Shown in pieces: positions 1 through 5,119 of a stretch of DNA of 10,222 nt. A program made the position numbers and the translations under genes. The notes beneath the pieces were generated by a model. That model saw only the letters and a list, made by a program, of their open reading frames with translations. It ran no database searches and was not told the origin of the DNA. This DNA is from an uncultured Eubacteriales bacterium (lineage in GTDB: Bacteria > Bacillota > Clostridia > Oscillospirales > Oscillospiraceae): positions 1 through 10,222 of the forward strand of contig URTG01000055.1 in NCBI GenBank assembly GCA_900550705.1, in the 5' to 3' direction. Every line of letters starts with the position of its first letter. The stretch's first letter is position 1.

Positions 1-534
1 CAGACCCTGCCCTGGACTATGCGGGGCTGGCACTGCGGGCGGTCGGGCAACGACACCCATATCTCCTTCGAGATTTGTGAAGGCAGCTTGACCGACAAGG
101 GATATTTTCAAGCGACGTATCAGGCTGCTGTAGAACTGACGGCTTATCTGTGCAGGAGATTTAACCTGAATCCCCTGGCCGACGGGGTGGTGCTGTGCCA
201 CAGCGAGGGCTATCAGCGGGGCATTGCGTCCAACCACGCCGACGTGATGCACTGGTGGGGCCGGTACGGGGTCAGCATGGATAACTTCCGCCGGGATGTG
301 GCGGAGAAGATGAAGGGAGGCGAACGGGATTTGACGGAACAGGAGGTGCGCTCTATCGTCCGGGAGGAGCTGGCCGCCGCCCAGGCAGAACGGGATAAGC
401 TGCCGGTGAGCGACTGGGCCCAGGCCGGCCTGGAGAAGGCCAAGGCCGCCGGGCTCACCGACGGCACCCGGCCCCAGGGCTGGTGTACCCGGCAGGAGGC
501 GGCGCTGATGCTCCTGGCCCAGCGGAGCAATTAA
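1..534 (+). CDS. N-acetylmuramoyl-L-alanine amidase, phage endolysin type (5' end outside window)
   Basis: The open frame is already running at base 1 and stops with TAA at 532-534, so 177 C-terminal residues are visible and the start lies upstream. The core resembles the peptidoglycan-recognition (Amidase_2) fold: RGWHCG at residues 8-13, HISFEICE at 20-27, then CHSEGY at 66-71 and SNHADVMHWW at 77-86, a stretch very typical of Clostridia phage and prophage endolysins and holding a likely zinc-ligand histidine. Such enzymes cut the bond between N-acetylmuramic acid and L-alanine in peptidoglycan. After a charged, probably helical linker (about 105-135) comes a short C-terminal module (about 139-177, WAQAGLEKAKAAG then TDGTRP and a Thr-Arg-Gln-Glu segment) that resembles SLH-like repeats at the ends of these lysins. 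The first zinc ligand lies outside the window. It could be a prophage lysin or a domesticated host copy. Family assignment is firm; the phage origin is inference. Confidence 0.88.
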   Translation, partial: QTLPWTMRGWHCGRSGNDTHISFEICEGSLTDKGYFQATYQAAVELTAYLCRRFNLNPLADGVVLCHSEGYQRGIASNHADVMHWWGRYGVSMDNFRRDVAEKMKGGERDLTEQEVRSIVREELAAAQAERDKLPVSDWAQAGLEKAKAAGLTDGTRPQGWCTRQEAALMLLAQRSN

Positions 535-541
535 AACGCGC

Positions 542-584
542 AATAACGGAGAAGGTCACAGCGGACCTTCTCCGTTATTTTTTT
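542..584 (+). terminator. Strong rho-independent terminator after the amidase, probably bidirectional
   Basis: A perfect 16-bp stem (542-557 with 564-579) encloses a 6-base loop and runs into a T tract ending at 584. It starts eight bases after the amidase stop. On the minus strand the same hairpin follows the small gene that ends at 599 and is trailed by a weaker GCGCGTTTTAA, so it probably serves both converging genes. Confidence 0.93.
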
Positions 585-598
585 GCCTGCGCCGACGG

Positions 599-781
599 TT
601 ACAGGTCTATGGCATCGGCCAGGTTGTCCACCGCCTGGTTTACCCGCTTGGCGGCCATGCGGGCGGCGCGCTTGAGCTGGCGGTGAGAGGGGGCCATGGT
701 CATGCCCAGGGCTGTCCCCGCCGCCGTGCCCAGGACCATGCCGGCAAAAAATTTTCCCGTTCCACAGCAGTGTTCGCTCAT
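599..781 (-). CDS. Small YtxH-like glycine-zipper protein (60 aa)
   Basis: The chosen ATG (781-779) is preceded on the minus strand by AAGGAAGGAGAG about six to eight bases upstream. The frame stays open further back to an ATG at 847, but that start has no comparable site. The product opens with a short polar segment containing Cys-Cys (MSEHCCGTGK). A hydrophobic Gly/Ala-rich stretch of about 20 residues follows (FFAGMVLGTAAGTALGM, glycine-zipper spacing), then MAPSHRQ and a basic amphipathic helix rich in Lys/Arg/Ala to the end. This layout, one short membrane helix followed by a basic helix, resembles YtxH-type small proteins of Firmicutes, whose molecular role is poorly defined. The gene converges on the amidase terminator and diverges from pyrC. 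No clear promoter could be named on its upstream side. Family membership is tentative because of the small size. Confidence 0.62.
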   Translation of the reverse strand: MSEHCCGTGKFFAGMVLGTAAGTALGMTMAPSHRQLKRAARMAAKRVNQAVDNLADAIDL

Positions 782-863
782 GTGTCTCTCCTTCCTTTCT
801 GCGGCGCACTGGAGCTTGCTGTGCCGCTGACCATTATTCTCTCCCAAAGGGCGGAAAAATCCA

Positions 864-892
864 TTGCTAAATCCTGCTGTTTCCGCTATAAT
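864..892 (+). promoter_or_regulatory. Sigma-A promoter of the pyr operon (P1)
   Basis: TTGCTA at 864-869 and a perfect TATAAT at 887-892 are separated by exactly 17 bases, pointing at pyrC 134 bases further on. Transcription would begin near 899-900, leaving an untranslated leader of about 125 bases. Confidence 0.85.
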
Positions 893-898
893 TTATCT

Positions 899-907
899 TG
901 TTATAAT
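899..907 (+). promoter_or_regulatory. Possible second promoter (P2) with extended -10
   Basis: TG-T-TATAAT at 899-907 is a full extended -10 motif, 15 bases downstream of the P1 -10 box. The -35 position (about 879-884, GTTTCC) is poor, so use of this site would depend on the TG extension. It overlaps the expected start point of P1. Confidence 0.45.
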
Positions 908-1025
908 GTGGGCTTTCCTGGGCAATTTTTCCGAGCTTCCGGGTTTCTCACAGGAACAGTGTATTAAAATTACAATAGCATTTCCGTTTTTTGACTTTCT
1001 GACGCATTTCGGAGGAACGAAAACC

Positions 1026-2309
1026 ATGAAAATACTGATTCAACACGGCCGGGTGGTCCACCCGGTCACGGGAACGGTCCTGCTGCAGGACCTGCTTATC
1101 GAGGACGGCAAGATCGCCCTGCTGGACCGGGGGCTGGAGGTGGCGGCCGACCGGACCATCGACGCCAAGGAGCTGGTGGTCTGCCCGGGGCTGGTGGATA
1201 TGCACGTTCACCTGCGCGACCCGGGGCTGACCTATAAGGAGGACATCTGCACCGGCACGGCCGCCGCCGCCCGGGGGGGCGTGACCTCTCTGGCCTGCAT
1301 GGCCAACACCGACCCGGTGGTGGATTGCCCGGAGCAGGTGGCCTATGTGAAGGAACGGGCCAAGGAGGGCTCCGGCACCCGGGTGTTCCCCATCGCCGCC
1401 GTGTCGAAGGGGCTGAAGGGCCAGGAGCTTACCGACGCCGAGGCGCTGAAGGCCGCCGGGGCCATCGCCCTGTCGGACGACGGCTGCAACGTGGACAACG
1501 CCAACCTGATGCGGGACGCCCTCATCATGGCCAACCGGCTGGAGATGCCCATTCTCTGCCACTGCGAGGATACCTCTATGGTGGAGGGCCGGGCAGTGAA
1601 CGAGGGCAGCGTGTCCCGCCAGCTGTGGCTGGAGGGCCGCCCCGCCATCGCCGAGGAAATCATGGTCATGCGGGACGCTATGCTGGCCGAGGAGACCGGG
1701 GCCCACGTCCACGTCTGTCATGTGTCCACAGCCCGGAGCGTGGACATCATCCGCAAGATGAAGAAAAAGGGCGTAAACATCACCTGCGAGACCTGCCCCC
1801 AGTATTTCACCCTCACCGAGGACGAGGTGCTCGCCAAGGGCGCGATGGCCCGGGTGAATCCCCCCCTGCGGACCGAGAAGGACGTGAAGGGCATCCTGGC
1901 CGGCTTGAAGGACGGCACCATCGACGTGATTGCCACCGACCACGCCCCCCACTCCGCCGAGGAAAAGAGCCGCCCCCTGACCAAGGCCCCCAGCGGCATG
2001 GTGGGGCTGGAGACCAGCCTGGCCATCACCCTGACCGCCCTGTATCACACCAAGAAGATGGAGCTGCCCGCCATTATCTGCCGCATGAGCACCAACCCGG
2101 CGGACATTCTGCACCTGCCCTCCGGGCGGATGTCCATCGGCGTGGCCGCCGACCTGACCATCTTCGACCCGGACGAGGAGTGGGTCATCGACCCCTACAA
2201 GTTTGCCTCCAAGGGCCGCAACACCCCCTTTGCCGGCATGACCGTAAAGGGCAGGGTGAAATACACCATCGTCAACGGCGAAGTGATTTACGAGGACGCC
2301 GGGAAGTAA
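1026..2309 (+). CDS. pyrC: Dihydroorotase (pyrimidine biosynthesis)
   Basis: Cytoplasmic zinc amidohydrolase that interconverts N-carbamoyl-L-aspartate and dihydroorotate, the third step of UMP synthesis. The product has 427 residues, normal for type I bacterial dihydroorotases. The metal and catalytic set is complete: H60 and H62 in MHVHLRDPG, D152 in SDDG, H179 in CHCED, H232 in HVCHVST and D305 in ATDHAPHS. R64 of the HLRDPG motif and N94 fit substrate binding. The ATG at 1026 is chosen because GGAGG lies at 1011-1015 and the protein then begins just before the N-terminal beta domain. The frame is open back to 864, but that stretch covers the promoter and is not coding. It is the first gene of the operon, followed after 70 bases by pyrF. 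Nothing in the protein looks damaged. Confidence 0.97.
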   Translation: MKILIQHGRVVHPVTGTVLLQDLLIEDGKIALLDRGLEVAADRTIDAKELVVCPGLVDMHVHLRDPGLTYKEDICTGTAAAARGGVTSLACMANTDPVVDCPEQVAYVKERAKEGSGTRVFPIAAVSKGLKGQELTDAEALKAAGAIALSDDGCNVDNANLMRDALIMANRLEMPILCHCEDTSMVEGRAVNEGSVSRQLWLEGRPAIAEEIMVMRDAMLAEETGAHVHVCHVSTARSVDIIRKMKKKGVNITCETCPQYFTLTEDEVLAKGAMARVNPPLRTEKDVKGILAGLKDGTIDVIATDHAPHSAEEKSRPLTKAPSGMVGLETSLAITLTALYHTKKMELPAIICRMSTNPADILHLPSGRMSIGVAADLTIFDPDEEWVIDPYKFASKGRNTPFAGMTVKGRVKYTIVNGEVIYEDAGK

Positions 2310-2316
2310 ACGCATC

Positions 2317-2341
2317 CCCCGCCCCCCCGAACGGGGCGGGG
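2317..2341 (+). other. GC-rich hairpin in the pyrC-pyrF gap
   Basis: A perfect 9-bp stem, CCCCGCCCC (2317-2325) with GGGGCGGGG (2333-2341), encloses a 7-base loop eight bases after the pyrC stop. There is no T tract, so it is not a standard terminator. It may stabilise or partly attenuate the transcript between the two genes. Confidence 0.6.
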
Positions 2342-2379
2342 ACCCATAAAATCTGAAACAACCGAAGGGATGGACCGTT

Positions 2380-3306
2380 ATGTCGTTTGATGTGCTGCAA
2401 GAGAAAATTCGCGCCGTAAAAAACCCCACCGTGGCCGGGCTGGATGCCCGCATTGAGTATGTCCCCGAATACCTCCGCAAGGAGGCCTTCGCCCAGTACG
2501 GCGTGGGGCTGAAGGGGGCCTGCGAGGCCATCTATCAGTTCAACGTGGGTCTCATCGACGCCCTGTGTGACATTGTGCCCGCCGTGAAGCCCCAGTCCGC
2601 CTACTACGAGAACCTGGGCTGGCAGGGCATGGAGATGCTGGAGCGCACCATCCGCTACGCCAAGGAAAAGGGCCTGTTCGTCATTGCCGACATCAAGCGG
2701 GGGGACATCGGCTCCACCGCCACCGCCTACGCCGAGGGCTGGCTGTCCGGGGCCAGAATCGAGGACCAGACCTTCAAGTCCTTCGACGCCGACTGCGTCA
2801 CCCTGAACGGCTACATGGGCTCTGACTCCATCAAGCCCTTCCTGGAGGCCGCCAAGGGGGAGGACAAGTGCGCCTTCGTGCTGGTAAAGACCTCTAACCC
2901 CGGCTCCGGCGAGCTTCAGGATGTGAAGGCCGCAGACGGCCGCACCGTCTATGAGGTCATGGGCGAGCTGAACGAGTCCATCGCCGCCGGGACCGAGGGC
3001 AAATACGGCTTTACCATGGCCGGAGCCGTCACCGGAGCCACCTATCCCCAGCAGATTCAGGACCTGCGGGCCCGTCTGCCCCACACCTTCTTCCTGGTGC
3101 CCGGCTACGGCGCCCAGGGCGGCACCGCCGCCGACGTGAAGCACGCCTTCGACGCCCAGGGGCACGGGGCCATCGTCAACTCCTCCCGGGGCATCATGTG
3201 TGCCTGGAAGAAGACCGGCGGCGACGGCCACGACTTCGCCCAGGCCGCCCGCAATGCCGCCCTGGCGATGCGGGACGACATCGCACAGTTTGTGACGGTG
3301 GAGTAA
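2380..3306 (+). CDS. pyrF: Orotidine 5'-phosphate decarboxylase, long (type 2) form
   Basis: Cytoplasmic TIM-barrel enzyme that decarboxylates OMP to UMP, the last step of the pathway. The product has 308 residues, typical of the type-2 subfamily found in Clostridia and Actinobacteria and longer than the ~240-residue Bacillus/E. coli type. Visible motifs are GLDAR at residues 20-24 (ribose/phosphate pocket), the catalytic ADIKRGDIGSTA stretch with D104, K106 and D109, a TLNGYMG segment after it, a VKTSNPGSGE segment, and VPGYGAQGG near the C-terminus for phosphate binding. The ATG at 2380 follows GAAGGGA at about 2364-2370. Downstream, an inverted repeat starts one base after the stop (3308), so the gene sits immediately against the inserted zinc-ribbon block. 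Its usual clostridial neighbour pyrK lies 1.8 kb away because of that block. Confidence 0.96.
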   Translation: MSFDVLQEKIRAVKNPTVAGLDARIEYVPEYLRKEAFAQYGVGLKGACEAIYQFNVGLIDALCDIVPAVKPQSAYYENLGWQGMEMLERTIRYAKEKGLFVIADIKRGDIGSTATAYAEGWLSGARIEDQTFKSFDADCVTLNGYMGSDSIKPFLEAAKGEDKCAFVLVKTSNPGSGELQDVKAADGRTVYEVMGELNESIAAGTEGKYGFTMAGAVTGATYPQQIQDLRARLPHTFFLVPGYGAQGGTAADVKHAFDAQGHGAIVNSSRGIMCAWKKTGGDGHDFAQAARNAALAMRDDIAQFVTVE

Positions 3307-3307
3307 A

Positions 3308-3340
3308 GGGGGAAGCTTTCACATATCGAGGGGAAATGTC
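3308..3340 (+). repeat. Left inverted repeat of the zinc-ribbon block
   Basis: The pair of this arm is 5004-5036 in opposite orientation. It also carries a small hairpin, GGGGA (3330-3334) with TCCCC (3339-3343). It lies directly after the pyrF stop and 47 bases before the first zinc-ribbon gene. Confidence 0.6.
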
Positions 3341-3387
3341 CCCGTGATTAACCCTGCATGACTGCAAACGGAGCAAAGGAGGTCCCG

Positions 3388-3987
3388 ATGGCGAAGCGCT
3401 GTGTTTTTTGCGGAAAGAACCTCTCGTTTTTTGATGAGAAGACTCTGCTGTGCGGCAACACCCTTCAGCGGGTCTGCTCGGTCTGCTGGGCCGGGATGCA
3501 GGAGCTGGACCAGGAGGAGCGGGCCCGCCGGGCGCTGGACACGGGCCGGGCAGAGGGGGCGGAGACCATCCGGGCCTTTCTGGACAGCCAGGAGCAAAAG
3601 CGCCGGACCATGGCCCAGGCCCGGGAGGCCCTGAAAACGGACAAGCGCTGCCTCCGCTGCGGCGGGGTGATGGAGCGCTATGGCCGCCGACAGCTCCACC
3701 TGGGGGAAGACAGCCTGTTCGGCACAGTGGCACGGGATGGGCTGTTCGCCAGCTGGCTGACGGTGGATATTCTGCGCTGTGCCGACTGCGGGAAGGCGGA
3801 GTTCTATCTGCCAGAGCCGCCGGAGCTGGAATATCTTCCAAAGGCCCCGGAGGCGCAGGTGGTCTGTCCCGTCTGCGGCACCCGATACCCGGCGGGCACC
3901 CAGTGCCCCGCCTGTGCCGGAGAGCGCGCCGACCGGGCGGCGAACACGACCCGGAAAAAGGAAGAAAAGCCGCCGTGGGAGAAGTAG
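3388..3987 (+). CDS. Triple zinc-ribbon protein A, function unknown (199 aa)
   Basis: I do not recognise a named function. The ATG at 3388 is supported by AAAGGAGG at 3375-3382, five bases away. An in-frame ATG at 3358 lacks such a site. Three cysteine modules are visible: C5-x2-C8 with C30-x2-C33 (resembling DUF4428-type N-terminal ribbons), C88-x2-C91 with C131-x2-C134, and C160-x2-C163 with C173-x2-C176. A charged, probably helical or coiled-coil stretch (about 38-84) separates the first two. No membrane segment or signal peptide is present, so it is probably cytoplasmic and zinc-binding. The end is basic and finishes in EKPPWEK, the same seven residues that end its paralogue at 4233-4787. 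Twelve regularly spaced cysteines argue strongly that it is a real gene. It lies inside the pyr operon on the coding strand, but nothing in the sequence ties it to pyrimidine chemistry. Nucleic-acid binding, scaffolding or zinc/redox sensing are possible. Confidence 0.82.
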   Translation: MAKRCVFCGKNLSFFDEKTLLCGNTLQRVCSVCWAGMQELDQEERARRALDTGRAEGAETIRAFLDSQEQKRRTMAQAREALKTDKRCLRCGGVMERYGRRQLHLGEDSLFGTVARDGLFASWLTVDILRCADCGKAEFYLPEPPELEYLPKAPEAQVVCPVCGTRYPAGTQCPACAGERADRAANTTRKKEEKPPWEK

Positions 3988-4017
3988 GGGGCGGCCGACG
4001 CACTCCAATCGAATGAT

Positions 4018-4040
4018 GTAGGGGCAGATTATCTGCCCGC
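4018..4040 (+). repeat. Palindromic module M1, copy A
   Basis: GTAGG begins the unit and CCCGC ends it. The stem is GGGCAGAT (4022-4029) with ATCTGCCC (4031-4038). The copy at 4818-4842 has G-C (4826/4836) where this one has A-T (4026/4034), a compensating pair change. Confidence 0.8.
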
Positions 4041-4061
4041 ACGATACCTGCCAGGTCAGCG

Positions 4062-4104
4062 GCGGGCGGCTGATATGTGCTCTTGACATGATAGCCGCCC
4101 CTAC
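4062..4104 (-). repeat. Palindromic module M2, copy A, with extended apical stem
   Basis: Stem GGGCGGCT (4064-4071) with AGCCGCCC (4093-4100), then CTAC, which is GTAG on the minus strand. Between the arms are 18 bases absent from copy B, including ATGT and ACAT, which pair with each other and lengthen the hairpin. GAT direct repeats border the extra segment. Confidence 0.78.
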
Positions 4105-4125
4105 GAGAGACCTGGGACCCAGGAC

Positions 4126-4152
4126 GTAGGGGCCGATGTCCTCATCGGCCCG
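4126..4152 (+). repeat. Palindromic module M3, copy A
   Basis: The unit has GTAGG at its left end and CCCG at its right end. The stem is GGGCCGAT (4130-4137) with ATCGGCCC (4144-4151) around the loop GTCCTC. An identical copy lies at 4910-4936. Confidence 0.8.
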
Positions 4153-4174
4153 TTTCGGTAGTGCGTCGGTCAAC

Positions 4175-4202
4175 GCGGGACGCTGAGGACAGCGTCCCCT
4201 AC
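4175..4202 (-). repeat. Palindromic module M4, copy A
   Basis: Stem GGGACGCT (4177-4184) with AGCGTCCC (4191-4198) around GAGGAC, followed by CTAC. Read on the minus strand it has the same ends as M1 and M3 and the same TGTCCTCA centre as M3. An identical copy lies at 4959-4986. Confidence 0.8.
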
Positions 4203-4232
4203 GCAAAACGAAATGAATGTAAGGAGGCTATG

Positions 4233-4787
4233 ATGGGAAGCTTTTGTGTCCTCTGCGGGGAGAAAGTCGGGCTGCTGGATCGCTTTTCCTATTCCCTGTT
4301 CCAGACGAAGCAGACCCTTTGCCCCCAATGTATGAACCAAATTTCCGCCCTCTCCGGCCCGGCGCTGGAGGAGAAGCGGACGCAGATGCTGGCCTCGCCC
4401 CACCTGGAGGAGGCCGACAAGGTGCGGGCCTATGCCGCCCTCAGCCGCCCCTGCCCCATGCCGGACTGCGACGGCAGGCTGGAGTGCGAGAAGGAGGGCG
4501 TCCTGCTGGGGCGGGAGGGCCTGCTGTATGAGGAATACAGCGTGGACATCTTCGCCTGCCCCAGGTGCGGCAAGGTGGAGCTGTTCACCGCCGGGACCGT
4601 CCGCCGGGCCATGCGGCCCAAGCAGGAGGAGAAACCGGCGGCCCCCACCGTCTTCTGCCCCGTCTGCGGCGCACGGCATGAGGAGGGCAAGCCCTGCCCC
4701 GCCTGCGCCGCCGACCTGGCCCGCCAGAGCGCCAAACCCGCCCGGACCGCCTGGCGGAGAGGGGAGAAGCCGCCGTGGGAGAAGTAG
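4233..4787 (+). CDS. Triple zinc-ribbon protein B, paralogue of A, function unknown (184 aa)
   Basis: I do not recognise a named function. AAGGAGG at 4221-4227 serves either of two adjacent ATGs (4230 and 4233). The second gives the same five-base spacing as in paralogue A and is preferred. The first ribbon has exactly the spacing of A (C5, C8, C30, C33). The middle one is C74-x4-C79 with C109-x2-C112, so its first half differs from the x2 spacing in A. The third is C142-x2-C145 with C155-x2-C158. Outside the cysteines the two proteins are strongly diverged (roughly a quarter to a third identical by eye), yet both end in EKPPWEK. No signal peptide or membrane helix is seen. The linker after the first ribbon (about 40-70) is helical and charged. 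Its start follows the structured tail of gene A, and its own end enters the second copy of that tail. It is likely co-transcribed with pyrF and pyrK. Confidence 0.82.
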   Translation: MGSFCVLCGEKVGLLDRFSYSLFQTKQTLCPQCMNQISALSGPALEEKRTQMLASPHLEEADKVRAYAALSRPCPMPDCDGRLECEKEGVLLGREGLLYEEYSVDIFACPRCGKVELFTAGTVRRAMRPKQEEKPAAPTVFCPVCGARHEEGKPCPACAADLARQSAKPARTAWRRGEKPPWEK

Positions 4788-4986
4788 GGGACGGCCGACG
4801 CACTCCAATCGAATGATGTAGGGGCGGATATTATCCGCCTGCACGATACCTGCCGGGTCAACGACGGGCGGCTGATAGCCGCCCCTACGAGAGGCCTGGG
4901 ACCCAGGACGTAGGGGCCGATGTCCTCATCGGCCCGTTTCGGTAGTGCGTCGGTCAACGCGGGACGCTGAGGACAGCGTCCCCTAC
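4767..4986 (+). repeat. Structured tail repeat, copy B (220 bp)
   Basis: This copy begins exactly 800 bases after copy A. It holds the same four palindromic modules (M1 4818-4842, M2 4864-4888, M3 4910-4936, M4 4959-4986) and the palindrome CCTGGGACCCAGG at 4895-4907. M2 is short here: GGGCGGCT, GAT, AGCCGCCC. Together with the right inverted repeat and module M5 it accounts for most of the 332-base gap before pyrK, in which no gene was seen. The remainder holds only small palindromes, for example GTCGC/GCGAC near 4994-5006. Confidence 0.9.
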
Positions 4987-5003
4987 CCCTTTTGTCGCGT
5001 TGC

Positions 5004-5036
5004 GACATTTCCCCCCGATAGGGGGAATCGTCCCCT
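5004..5036 (-). repeat. Right inverted repeat of the zinc-ribbon block
   Basis: Read on the minus strand, 5020-5004 gives TATCGGGGGGAAATGTC, one base different from 3324-3340. The outer part (5021-5036) matches the left arm at about 10 of 16 positions. It also contains the small hairpin CCCCC-GATA-GGGGG. Confidence 0.6.
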
Positions 5037-5058
5037 GCGGGGTACTCCGTAAGAATCC

Positions 5059-5083
5059 GTAGGGGCGGCCTGTGGCCGCCCGC
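5059..5083 (+). repeat. Solitary palindromic module M5 upstream of pyrK
   Basis: GTAGG at the left, stem GGGCGGCC (5063-5070) with GGCCGCCC (5074-5081), loop TGT, and CCCGC at the right. It has the same ends as M1-M4 but lies outside the right inverted repeat, 36 bases before the pyrK start. Confidence 0.8.
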
Positions 5084-5119
5084 ATTGTAAGGAATTGAGA
5101 AGGAAAAGGGGAAAAAACC

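Larger units (their letters stand above)
3967..4202 (+). repeat. Structured tail repeat, copy A (236 bp)
   Basis: This matches 4767-4986 with about eight substitutions, a 2-base indel and an 18-base indel, giving roughly 96% identity over aligned positions. It starts inside the last codons of zinc-ribbon gene A (EKPPWEK). Contents in order: palindromic module M1 (4018-4040), inverted module M2 (4062-4104), the 13-base palindrome CCTGGGACCCAGG (4111-4123), module M3 (4126-4152) and inverted module M4 (4175-4202). No T tract follows any hairpin, so read-through to the next gene is expected. Confidence 0.9.
3308..5036. other. Block between pyrF and pyrK bounded by inverted repeats, carrying two zinc-ribbon gene cassettes
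   Basis: The left end (3308-3340) and the reverse complement of the right end (5004-5036) agree at about 26 of 33 positions. The inner 17 bases (3324-3340, TATCGAGGGGAAATGTC, versus 5004-5020 reversed) match at 16. The left arm starts one base after the pyrF stop, and the right arm ends 83 bases before pyrK. Between them lie two paralogous genes, each followed by a near-identical structured tail. No target-site duplication and no transposase or recombinase were seen. The similarity is read directly; that the block entered as a unit is inference. Confidence 0.55.

Noticed and set aside
782..863. Promoter for the small minus-strand gene
   Set aside because: Only weak TAATGG-type -10 sequences with poor -35 partners were found, not enough to annotate.
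864..1025. N-terminal extension of PyrC
   Set aside because: It covers the promoter boxes and is AT-rich. GGAGG at 1011 and family alignment place the start at 1026.
2317..2341. Terminator between pyrC and pyrF
   Set aside because: Strong GC stem, but followed by ACCCATAAAA with no T run.
948..2531. 527-residue minus-strand open frame across pyrC
   Set aside because: Gly/His/Val-rich translation typical of the complement of GC-rich codons, with no family features. The pyrC motifs on the plus strand are complete.
4083..4111. TTGACA in the M2 apex as a promoter for zinc-ribbon gene B
   Set aside because: A perfect -35, but the -10 position 17 bases on (AGAGAC) bears no resemblance to TATAAT.
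3967..4986. CRISPR array
   Set aside because: Repeats are palindromic modules of differing sequence, in alternating orientation and unevenly spaced. There are no constant direct repeats with spacers and no cas genes.
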